From: JBIIUJ01 sp044340025
GTDB taxonomy: Bacteria; Pseudomonadota; Alphaproteobacteria; Caulobacterales; Aquidulcibacteraceae
NCBI GenBank assembly: GCA_044340025.1
Contig: JBIIUJ010000032.1
Coordinates: 1 to 21,826, forward strand
Direction of reading: 5' to 3'
Length of the DNA stretch: 21,826 bases
The notes beneath the pieces are model-generated. The model was not told the origin of the DNA. It did not search any database and saw only the letters and a program-made list of their open reading frames with translations. Positions 8,179-14,849 of this stretch are shown here, in pieces. Position 1 is the first letter of the stretch, and each line of letters opens with the position of its first letter. A program made the translations under genes and the position numbers.

Positions 8179-9405
8179 ATGGACGCCCGCGCCGCGCACG
8201 CACTGAACGCCTATTCCGCCATGCCCGACGCCCGCGGCCGGTTTGGAGATTATGGCGGCCGTTTCGTCGCAGAGACGCTGATGCCCAACATCCTCGCGCT
8301 GGAAGAGGCCTATGCGGCGGCCCAGCGCGATCCGCTGTTTCAGCCGCGCCTGGACGCCTTCCTGCGCGATTATGTCGGGCGGCCCTCGCCGCTGTATTTC
8401 GCGGAGCGGCTGACCGAGCATTTCGGCGGCGCCAAAATCTATTTCAAGCGCGACGAGCTGAATCACACCGGCGCCCACAAGATCAACAATTGCATGGGGC
8501 AGATCTTCCTCGCCATGCAGATGGGCAAGACCCGCATCATCGCCGAGACGGGCGCAGGCCAGCATGGCGTGGCGACCGCGACGGTGTGCGCCCGCTTCGG
8601 CCTGCCCTGCATCGTCTATATGGGCGCCACCGACGTGGAGCGGCAAAAGCCGAATGTCTTCCGGATGCGCCTTCTCGGCGCGGAGGTGCGACCCGTCACC
8701 TCCGGCACCGGCACGCTGAAAGATGCAATGAACGATGCGCTGCGCGACTGGGTCTCGAACCCGGAGAGCACCTTCTACATCATCGGCACGGTGGCAGGCC
8801 CCCACCCCTATCCCGCCATGGTGCGCGATTTCCAGAGCGTGATCGGCCGCGAAGCGCGCGCCCAGATGCTGGAGCGTGAAGGCCGGCTGCCTGATGCGCT
8901 TGTGGCGTGCGTGGGCGGCGGCTCGAACGCCATCGGCCTGTTCCACCCCTTCCTCGAAGACGAAAGCGTGAAACTGTATGGCGTGGAGGCCGCCGGCCAT
9001 GGCGTCGAGACCGGGCTACATGCCGCCGCGCTCACAGGCGGGCGGCCGGGCGTGCTGCACGGCAACCGCACCTATCTGCTGCAGGACGACGACGGCCAGA
9101 TCATCGATGCGCACTCCATCTCGGCGGGCCTGGATTACCCCGGCGTCGGGCCGGAGCATGCGTTCTTGAAGGATGCGGGCCGCGCGACCTATCTTTCCGC
9201 GACCGATCAGGAGGCGCTGGAGGCGTTTCAGCTCTGCGCCCGGCTCGAGGGCATCCTGCCCGCGCTGGAGCCCTCCCACGCGCTTGCCCGGGTGGGCGAG
9301 ATCGCGCGCGACCTTGGCAAGGATGGCATCGTGCTGATGAATCTGTGCGGTCGCGGCGACAAGGACATCTTCACGATCGCTGACGCGCTCGGCGCCAAGA
9401 TCTGA
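8179..9405 (+). CDS. trpB: Tryptophan synthase beta chain
   Basis: The 408-residue protein condenses indole with serine to form tryptophan, using PLP, in an alpha2-beta2 complex with TrpA. HTGAHKINN (96-104) contains the PLP Schiff-base lysine K101. Other signatures are ETGAGQHGVATA (substrate carboxylate loop), GTVAGPHPYP, the phosphate-binding GGGSNAIG and EGILPALEPSHA. The ATG at 8179 has GAGG about seven bases upstream and gives the usual N-terminus before RFGDYGGRFVAETLM; the longer in-frame extension overlaps mscL and is rejected. trpA starts three bases after the stop. TrpF, which normally precedes trpB in this class, is missing from the window. No attenuator or leader peptide is evident in the 104-bp gap after mscL. 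Confidence 0.98.
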   Translation: MDARAAHALNAYSAMPDARGRFGDYGGRFVAETLMPNILALEEAYAAAQRDPLFQPRLDAFLRDYVGRPSPLYFAERLTEHFGGAKIYFKRDELNHTGAHKINNCMGQIFLAMQMGKTRIIAETGAGQHGVATATVCARFGLPCIVYMGATDVERQKPNVFRMRLLGAEVRPVTSGTGTLKDAMNDALRDWVSNPESTFYIIGTVAGPHPYPAMVRDFQSVIGREARAQMLEREGRLPDALVACVGGGSNAIGLFHPFLEDESVKLYGVEAAGHGVETGLHAAALTGGRPGVLHGNRTYLLQDDDGQIIDAHSISAGLDYPGVGPEHAFLKDAGRATYLSATDQEALEAFQLCARLEGILPALEPSHALARVGEIARDLGKDGIVLMNLCGRGDKDIFTIADALGAKI

Positions 9406-9408
9406 CCC

Positions 9409-10236
9409 ATGACAGTGCATCGCCTCACCCAGCGCTTCGCGCGCCTGGCCGAACAAGGCCGCCCCGGCTTTGTGGCTTATGTGATGGCCGGAGACCCCGA
9501 TGCGGGCGCGACTGCGCGCGTTCTGGAGGGGCTGCCCGCCGCCGGCGCCGATGTGATCGAGCTGGGCTTTCCCTTCTCCGACCCGATGGCGGACGGCCCG
9601 GCGATCCAGAAGGCGGGCTTGCGCGCCCTCGCCTCGCGCATGACGCTGGCGGGCACGCTGGCCCTGGCGGCTGACTTCCGCGCAAAGGATGCCGAAACGC
9701 CTCTGATTCTCATGGGGTATCTCAATCCGATCGAGACGATGGGGCTGGAGGCTTTCGCCGCCCGCGCCGCCGCTGCGGGCGTGGACGGGGCCATCGTGGT
9801 CGATGTGCCGCCGGAAGAAGACGACGGACTGCGCGCCGCCTTCGCCGCCCACGAGCTTGCCCTGATCCGGCTCGCCACGCCGACGACCGACGAGAAGCGG
9901 TTGCCGGCCGTGCTCGATGGGGTGAGCGGCTTTGTCTATTATGTCTCGGTCGCCGGGGTAACGGGCGACAAGGCGATCGATGTCGGCCCGGTGGCGGCCG
10001 CTGTTGCGCGCTTGAAGGCGGCCACGAGCCTTCCCATCGCGGTGGGCTTCGGGATCAAGTCCGCCGAAGCGGCCGCCGCGACAGCCGCCGCCGCAGACGC
10101 CGTCGTGGTGGGTTCCGCCATCGTGGAGGCGATGGCCAGCGCCCATGACGCAGGAACAGATCCGGCCGAGGCCGCCCTCGCCCTGACCCGCACGCTGGCG
10201 GCCGCCGCCCATGGCGCAAAGGGGGCCGCCCCATGA
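9409..10236 (+). CDS. trpA: Tryptophan synthase alpha chain
   Basis: The 275-residue TIM-barrel protein cleaves indole-3-glycerol phosphate to indole and glyceraldehyde-3-phosphate and channels indole to TrpB. The catalytic acids are E51 and D62 in VIELGFPFSDPMADGPAIQ, corresponding to E49 and D60 of the Salmonella enzyme. LMGYLNPIE and the phosphate-binding YYVSVAGVTG and VGFGIKS segments are intact. The C-terminus is alanine-rich. It starts three bases after trpB and ends in an ATGA overlap with accD, so translation is probably coupled on both sides. Confidence 0.98.
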   Translation: MTVHRLTQRFARLAEQGRPGFVAYVMAGDPDAGATARVLEGLPAAGADVIELGFPFSDPMADGPAIQKAGLRALASRMTLAGTLALAADFRAKDAETPLILMGYLNPIETMGLEAFAARAAAAGVDGAIVVDVPPEEDDGLRAAFAAHELALIRLATPTTDEKRLPAVLDGVSGFVYYVSVAGVTGDKAIDVGPVAAAVARLKAATSLPIAVGFGIKSAEAAAATAAAADAVVVGSAIVEAMASAHDAGTDPAEAALALTRTLAAAAHGAKGAAP

Positions 10237-11090
10237 GCTGGCTCTCCCGGCTCACCCGCCCGGGCGTCAAGGCGCTGGGCCAGAAGAAGGCCGAGACGCC
10301 GGATAATCTCTGGCTGAAGGATCCCGACACTGGCGACATGCTGTATCGGCCCGATCTTGAGGCAAGCCAATGGGTGACGCCCTCCGGGCGCCACATGCGG
10401 ATCGGACCTGAAGCCCGGTTTCGCGCCCTGTTCGATGGCGAGCAATGGGAACCCATTGCAGCCCCGGCGGTGGCCGAAGACCCGCTCAAGTTCAAGGACG
10501 ACAAGCGCTATGCGGATCGTCTGAAGGCCTCGCGCGCCAAAGTGGGCCGGGAAGACACGATGGCGATCGCCGCAGGCCGGATCGGCGGGCCGCCCGCCGT
10601 GGTGATCGTGCAGGACTTTGATTTCATGGGCGGCTCGCTGGGCATGGCGGCGGGCGAGGCGTTTATCGCTGCGGCGGCGGAAGCTGTGAAGCGGCGCTGC
10701 GGTCTGGTCTGCTTCACCGCGGCCGGCGGCGCGCGGATGCAGGAGGGGATCCTCTCGCTGATGCAGATGCCGCGGACCACGCTCGCCATCCAGGATCTGA
10801 AGGCGGCGGGCCTGCCCTATCTCGTCGTGCTGACCGACCCGACCACCGGCGGCGTGACGGCGAGCTACGCCATGCTGGGCGACGTGCATCTGGCCGAGCC
10901 AGGTGCGCTTATCGGCTTTGCCGGCCCCCGCGTGATCGAGCAGACCATCCGCCAGAAGCTGCCCGAAGGCTTTCAGCGCAGCGAGTATCTGCGCGACAAG
11001 GGCATGGTTGATCTCGTGGTCGATCGCCGCCAGCTGAAGGAGACGCTCGCCCGCCTCCTTGGCTTGCTGAGCCCGCAGGCCGCCGGATGA
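10233..11090 (+). CDS. accD: Acetyl-CoA carboxylase carboxyltransferase subunit beta, lacking zinc-ribbon cysteines
   Basis: The 285-residue carboxyltransferase beta subunit transfers CO2 from carboxybiotin to acetyl-CoA in the first committed step of fatty-acid synthesis; the partner AccA is not in the window. The crotonase-like core is well conserved: DFDFMGGSLGMAAGEAF (about 129-145), TAAGGARMQEGI (about 167-178), LTDPTTGGVTASYAMLGD (about 201-218) and IGFAGPRVIEQT. The N-terminal segment aligns with the E. coli zinc ribbon (LWLKDPDTGDMLYRPDLE, then VTPSGRHMRI), but all four cysteine positions are replaced (D30, T33, T49 and S51 or G52). Loss of these cysteines occurs in at least part of the alphaproteobacteria as I recall, so the gene is likely functional. 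ATGA overlaps join it to trpA and folC. Confidence 0.97.
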   Translation: MSWLSRLTRPGVKALGQKKAETPDNLWLKDPDTGDMLYRPDLEASQWVTPSGRHMRIGPEARFRALFDGEQWEPIAAPAVAEDPLKFKDDKRYADRLKASRAKVGREDTMAIAAGRIGGPPAVVIVQDFDFMGGSLGMAAGEAFIAAAAEAVKRRCGLVCFTAAGGARMQEGILSLMQMPRTTLAIQDLKAAGLPYLVVLTDPTTGGVTASYAMLGDVHLAEPGALIGFAGPRVIEQTIRQKLPEGFQRSEYLRDKGMVDLVVDRRQLKETLARLLGLLSPQAAG

Positions 11091-12400
11091 GCGCTTCTGT
11101 GGCGGCGGCGGCTGCGCTGGAGCGGCTGGCGGCGCTCCATCCCAAACTGATCGATCTCAGCCTCGGCCGGGTCGAGCGGGTGCTGGAGGCGCTGGATCGG
11201 CCCCAGGACCGGCTGCCGCCGATCGTGCATGTTGCGGGCACGAACGGGAAAGGCTCGACCATCGCCTTCCTGCGCTCGATCGCGGAAGCCGCCGGCCTGC
11301 GGGTGCATGTCTATACCTCGCCCCATCTTGTCCGGTTCAACGAGCGCATTCGCCTGGCAGGCCGGCTGATCGATGACGGGATGCTGGCCGAAGTGCTGGG
11401 CGTGGTGGAGGCAGCCAATGCGGGCGAGCCGCTGACGTTCTTCGAGGCCACTACCGCAGCAGCCTTTCACGCCTTCAGCCAGGTTGGCGCCGATCTCTGC
11501 CTGATCGAGGTGGGGCTCGGCGGGCGCTACGACGCCACCAATGTGATCGCGAGTCCGGCGCTAAGCATCATCACGCCGGTCGACATGGACCACATGGATT
11601 TCCTCGGCGACACGGTGGCCAGGATCGCCGGGGAAAAGGCCGGCATCCTGAAGCCCGGCGCGCCCGGCGTGATCGCGCGCCAGCATGCCGATGCGCTGGG
11701 CGTGATCGAGGCGGAAGCCCGCCGCCAGGGCGTGCGGCTGCAACGCTGCGGCGAGGAATGGGACGTCTATCTCCAGAACGGGCGCCTCATCATCCAGACC
11801 GAGGATCGCCTGTTCGATCTGCCGCCGCCCGGCCTGATCGGCCCGCATCAGATCGAGAATGCAGGCGCAGCCGTCATGGCCGCCGTGGCGCTGGGCGATC
11901 CGCGGATCGATCACGACGCGCTGGCGCGCGGACTTGCCGGCGCGCGCTGGCCGGGCCGCTTTCAGCGCCTCACCGAGGGGCCTCTGGCGGCGAAGGCGGC
12001 CGCGCGCGGCGCCGAGCTCTGGGTGGACGGCGGCCACAATCCGCACGGCGCCCGCGCCCAGGTCGAGACCCTGCGCACGCTCGCCACGCGCGCGCCCGCA
12101 CCGCTGCGCCTGATTGTCGGCATGCTGGAGAGCAAGGACCGTTCCGGCTTCTTTGCGGCGTATCGCGGCCTGCCCGACCGGGTCGCGGCGATTCCGTTGC
12201 AGACCGCGCGCGCCTTTGTTGCGCCCGAGGCGCTGGCGGCGGAGGCGCTCTCTCATGGGCTTCGGGCCGAGACCGCCGCCAGCCTTGAGGACGCCCTCGA
12301 CCTGCTCTTGCGCCGCGACGGCCCGGCGCCGCGAGTGCTGATCACGGGCTCGCTCTATCTGGCTGGCGAGGCGATCGCCACGGCAGGCGAGATCGTCTGA
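11087..12400 (+). CDS. folC: Bifunctional folylpolyglutamate synthase / dihydrofolate synthase
   Basis: The 437-residue Mur-ligase-type enzyme adds glutamate to dihydropteroate and to reduced folates, using ATP. The P-loop VAGTNGKGST (49-58) is followed by the folate/omega-loop region YTSPHLVRFNERIRL (about 79-93), TFFEATTAAAFHAF (about 112-125), EVGLGGRYDATN and the metal-binding DHMDFLGDT. The C-terminal domain has WVDGGHNPHGA and LIVGMLESKDRSGF, where many members have an M-K-D-K sequence. The start overlaps the accD stop as ATGA, and thrB begins four bases after its stop. The trpBA-accD-folC order is characteristic of alphaproteobacteria. Confidence 0.96.
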   Translation: MSASVAAAAALERLAALHPKLIDLSLGRVERVLEALDRPQDRLPPIVHVAGTNGKGSTIAFLRSIAEAAGLRVHVYTSPHLVRFNERIRLAGRLIDDGMLAEVLGVVEAANAGEPLTFFEATTAAAFHAFSQVGADLCLIEVGLGGRYDATNVIASPALSIITPVDMDHMDFLGDTVARIAGEKAGILKPGAPGVIARQHADALGVIEAEARRQGVRLQRCGEEWDVYLQNGRLIIQTEDRLFDLPPPGLIGPHQIENAGAAVMAAVALGDPRIDHDALARGLAGARWPGRFQRLTEGPLAAKAAARGAELWVDGGHNPHGARAQVETLRTLATRAPAPLRLIVGMLESKDRSGFFAAYRGLPDRVAAIPLQTARAFVAPEALAAEALSHGLRAETAASLEDALDLLLRRDGPAPRVLITGSLYLAGEAIATAGEIV

Positions 12401-12404
12401 GGCG

Positions 12405-13367
12405 ATGGCGGTCTATACCGACCTTTCCGATGAGGAACTGGCCACGCTGCTGGCGCGCTATGATCTTGGCCGCCCGATGGCGTTCAAGGGCATCGCCGAA
12501 GGCGTCGAGAACTCGAACTTTCTTCTGGAAACAGAGCGTGGCCGCTTCATCCTGACGATTTATGAGAAGCGGGTCGCGCGTACAGACCTGCCGTTTTTCA
12601 TGGGCGTGATGGAGACGCTGGCGGAGGCTGGCCTGCCCTGCCCGCGCCCGATCCACGCCCGCGACGGATCGGTGATCCAGGTCGTGCGCGAAACAAAGCC
12701 CTGCGCGGTGATCAGCTTTCTGCAAGGGGTCTCGGCCAAGCGGCCCAATGCGGCCCAATGCCGGGCGGCAGGGGCGGCGCTTGCCCGGATGCATGCCGCG
12801 CTGCGCGCCAGCCCGCTTTCACGGCCCAACGCGCTTGGCCGCGCCGCGTGGGCGGGTCTGTTCGCCGGGCGCGAGGCCGCCGCCGAAGCGCTGGAGCCGG
12901 GGCTTGCCGCCGCCGTCGCCGGCGATCTCGCCGATCTGGCGATGCTGCCAGGCGATCTGCCGACCGGGGTGATCCACGAAGACCTCTTCCCGGACAATGT
13001 GCTGTTTCTGGGCGACGCGGTCACGGGCCTGATCGATTTCTATTTCGCCTGCACTGATGCGCTCGCCTACGATCTCGCGGTCATGCTCAACGCCTGGTGC
13101 TTCGAGGCCAATCATCGCGAGTTCGATCTGGTGAAGGGGCGTGCGCTGATTTCTGGCTATGAGAGCGTGCGGGCGCTGGAGCCAGCGGAACGCGCCGCCC
13201 TGCCGCTGCTGGCGCGGGGCGCAGCGCTGCGCTTCTTCCTCACCCGGCTGATCGACTGGGACGCCACGCCCGAAGGCGCGCTCGTGCGCAAGAAGGATCC
13301 GCGCGACTATGCCGCCCGCCTTGCGTTCCACCGCCGCGCCGGGAGCATCGCGGCCTATGGCGGATAA
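12405..13367 (+). CDS. thrB: Homoserine kinase (APH/choline-kinase type, ThrB type II)
   Basis: The 320-residue protein phosphorylates homoserine with ATP on the way to threonine. It has the aminoglycoside phosphotransferase-like fold rather than the GHMP fold of E. coli ThrB, the form common in alphaproteobacteria. GVENSNFLLET (33-43) is the nucleotide-binding loop, VIHEDLFPDNVLF (189-201) the catalytic loop with H191, D193 and N198, and LIDFYFACTDALAYDLAV (209-226) carries the metal-binding D211. Its stop overlaps rnhA by 11 bases. The thrB-rnhA pair is a familiar alphaproteobacterial arrangement, usually with ispH upstream; here folC takes that place. Confidence 0.95.
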   Translation: MAVYTDLSDEELATLLARYDLGRPMAFKGIAEGVENSNFLLETERGRFILTIYEKRVARTDLPFFMGVMETLAEAGLPCPRPIHARDGSVIQVVRETKPCAVISFLQGVSAKRPNAAQCRAAGAALARMHAALRASPLSRPNALGRAAWAGLFAGREAAAEALEPGLAAAVAGDLADLAMLPGDLPTGVIHEDLFPDNVLFLGDAVTGLIDFYFACTDALAYDLAVMLNAWCFEANHREFDLVKGRALISGYESVRALEPAERAALPLLARGAALRFFLTRLIDWDATPEGALVRKKDPRDYAARLAFHRRAGSIAAYGG

Positions 13368-13791
13368 GGTCGAGATCTGGACGGACGGCGCCTGCAAGGG
13401 CAATCCCGGCCCCGGCGGCTGGGGCGCCATTCTGCGGGCTGGCGGGATCGAGAAGGAACTCTCCGGCGGCGAGCCCCAGACCACCAATAACCGCATGGAG
13501 CTGATGGCGGCGATCGCGGCGCTGGAAGCCCTCAAACGGCCCTGCGCGGTGACGCTCCACACCGACAGCCAATATGTGAAAAACGGCATCACCGGCTGGA
13601 TCAAGGGCTGGAAAGCGCGCGGCTGGAAGACCGCCGACAACAAGCCGGTGAAGAACGAAGACCTCTGGCGCCGGCTGGAGGCGGCCTGCGCGCCTCACCG
13701 GATCGACTGGCGCTGGGTGCGCGGGCACAACGGCGACACGATGAACGAGCGCGCCGACGCGCTAGCCGTCGCCGCCGTGCCGCGCGACTGA
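13357..13791 (+). CDS. rnhA: Ribonuclease HI
   Basis: The 144-residue protein degrades the RNA strand of RNA-DNA hybrids such as Okazaki primers and R-loops. Four catalytic carboxylates align with E. coli RNase HI at the same numbers: D10 (TDGACKGNPGPGG), E48 (NNRMELMA), D70 (HTDSQYVKNGI) and D134 (HNGDTMNERADALA). H124 is also present. The basic handle region (WIKGWKARGWKTADNKPVKN) is complete. ATG 13357 lies inside thrB, overlapping by 11 bp, and gives the family's N-terminus; the longer in-frame reading from 13309 lies within thrB codons. It is the last gene of the coupled trpB-rnhA run. Confidence 0.97.
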   Translation: MADKVEIWTDGACKGNPGPGGWGAILRAGGIEKELSGGEPQTTNNRMELMAAIAALEALKRPCAVTLHTDSQYVKNGITGWIKGWKARGWKTADNKPVKNEDLWRRLEAACAPHRIDWRWVRGHNGDTMNERADALAVAAVPRD

Positions 13792-13910
13792 CGCACCCAG
13801 TCCCGCGTCTCTCCCGGGCGCGCCGTCGCCCTTATCCGACCGGCCCCGCCGCGCGGCCACGCTGTGTCTGGGCGCGCTTTCTCGTTCCGCCGCGGGAGGG
13901 GGGCGAAGCG

Positions 13911-13961
13911 GCGCCCAAACAGTGCCGAAACAGCGCCAGTTCGGCGCCATTTGCCTGCGCC
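13911..13961 (+). promoter_or_regulatory. 11-bp-periodic GYGCC repeats upstream of the HTH-like gene (possible operator)
   Basis: GCGCC or GTGCC begins at 13911, 13922, 13933, 13944 and 13957, spaced 11, 11, 11 and 13 bases. Two of the units are nearly identical 10-mers (AAACAGTGCC at 13917-13926 and AAACAGCGCC at 13928-13937). The array ends just before the ribosome-binding site of the gene at 13982. An 11-bp period puts the repeats on one face of the helix, as in cooperative operator arrays, and is not a multiple of the codon length. No binding protein is known; autoregulation by the adjacent HTH-like protein is an inference. Confidence 0.35.
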
Positions 13962-13981
13962 AACGGGGGAAGGACGTCGCC

Positions 13982-14356
13982 ATGCCCGAACGCAAACCGC
14001 CAGAGCTCTGGGCGCAGGTGCGCGCCGACTTTCTCGCCGGGCGCAGCGCGGGCTGGTGCGCGCGGACCCACGGCGTGGCCCTCTCCACCCTGCGCAAGCG
14101 CGCCCGCCGCGAGAAGTGGCGCCGCGCCGACAAGCCCGGCCCCGCCCGGCCTCCGGGGGTGGAGACGATGGCGCATGCGGCGTTCCTGCGCGCGCGCGCA
14201 GCCCTGGAAAGCGGCGATCTGAAAACCGCCGCCGAAGCGCTCAAGCTCGCCACCGCGGCCAGCGCCTGGGCCCGCCCGGAGAGCCTGCCGAAAACCAGGG
14301 GCAACTACGAACGCGAGGCCTATGACGCCGCAGAGCGCAAACGGCGCGGGCGGTGA
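13982..14356 (+). CDS. Small helix-turn-helix-like protein of unknown function
   Basis: The product is a basic 124-residue protein. Residues about 8-43 (LWAQVRADFLAGRSAGWCARTHG, then VALSTLRKRARREKW) read like a transposase- or terminase-small-subunit-type HTH: a helix, a turn at the glycine, and a recognition helix with arginines. A second helical part (about 60-100) is alanine-rich, and the tail is charged. I recognise the type from small alphaproteobacterial proteins near phage or cell-cycle genes but cannot assign a function. The ATG at 13982 has AAGGA at proper spacing. An upstream GTG in frame (13922) would add 20 residues but would read through the periodic repeat. The gene is GC-rich like the host (48 of 60 bases at 14041-14100), so recent transfer is not indicated. 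Confidence 0.7.
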   Translation: MPERKPPELWAQVRADFLAGRSAGWCARTHGVALSTLRKRARREKWRRADKPGPARPPGVETMAHAAFLRARAALESGDLKTAAEALKLATAASAWARPESLPKTRGNYEREAYDAAERKRRGR

Positions 14357-14432
14357 CGCGGTGAGCGGCGGGGCAGGCCACGTTGGGCCAGCACTGGCTT
14401 GCGACGGATCTTGCCGTCAAACATCGCCCAGT

Positions 14433-14552
14433 CGGCGAGGCGGAGAAGGCGCTTGTCGCCGCCCCCCCCCCGGCCTTCGGCCGTACTCCCCCCGCAGGCG
14501 GGGGGAGATGTCAGGGCAACCATCTGAAGCTCAGCGGGGGTGGTCTTCCCCC
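14433..14552. repeat. Intergenic palindromic repeat, copy A
   Basis: The 357 bases from the HTH-like gene to the pccB fragment contain no gene; they hold two copies of a roughly 120-bp unit. Copy A contains GGCGAGGCGGA, a poly-C tract, CGGCCTTCGGCCGTACTCC, a strong hairpin of the CTCCCCCCGC/GCGGGGGGAG type around 14487-14506, and CATCTGAAGCTCAG before CTTCCCCC. Just after it, CTTCCCCCG-CTTA-CGGGGGAAG (14545-14566) is a perfect nine-pair hairpin. Such runs resemble dispersed intergenic repeats of alphaproteobacterial genomes. They might also act as terminators or attenuators at gene ends, but no T-tract follows. Confidence 0.7.
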
Positions 14553-14597
14553 GCTTACGGGGGAAGTGTCGGCGCAGCCGACGAAGGGGGCTCGTTT

Positions 14598-14713
14598 CGG
14601 CAAGGCGGACGCAACCGCCGCCCCCCACCCGGCCTTCGCCCGTACTCCCCCTGCCGGTGGGGGGAGACGCAAGGGTAATCATCGGAAGCTCAGGGGGCGG
14701 TCGTCTTCCCCCC
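14598..14713. repeat. Intergenic palindromic repeat, copy B
   Basis: This repeats copy A in the same direction: CGGCAAGGCGGA, GCCGCCCCCC, CGGCCTTCGCCCGTACTCC, a hairpin (CTCCCCC against GGGGGAG, around 14645-14666), CATCGGAAGCTCAG and CTTCCCCCC. Differences from copy A are scattered substitutions and small indels, several of them compensating within the hairpin. It ends directly at the boundary of the duplicated pccB tail, so the genomic repeat and the islet junction touch. Confidence 0.7.
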
Positions 14714-14849
14714 CCGCCCTCACAGCGGAATGTTGTCGTGCTTCTTCCAGGGGTTTTCCAGCACCTTGTTCCTTAGCGTGCGCAGCGCTTTCGCCACCCG
14801 GCGGCGGGTGGAGTGGGGCATGATCACTTCGTCGATATAGCCGCGCGAG
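14714..14849 (-). pseudogene. Displaced 3' end of pccB (left direct repeat of the islet)
   Basis: This 136-bp segment matches 15606-15741, the true 3' end of pccB, at 132 of 136 positions. It includes the last 43 codons, the stop codon (14720-14722) and six bases beyond it. It has no 5' part and cannot make the enzyme. The four differences (14771, 14773, 14774, 14777) lie within seven bases and are all synonymous: ACG for ACC, CTA for CTG and AGG for CGC. The upstream sequence (from 14850) is unrelated to pccB. Reading through into it gives an 83-codon chimeric frame that I do not consider a gene. Together with the right copy it brackets the accessory islet. Confidence 0.9.

Noticed and set aside
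14433..14713. CRISPR array
   Set aside because: There are only two units, each about 120 bp with internal hairpins and no short repeats with unique spacers; no cas genes are present.
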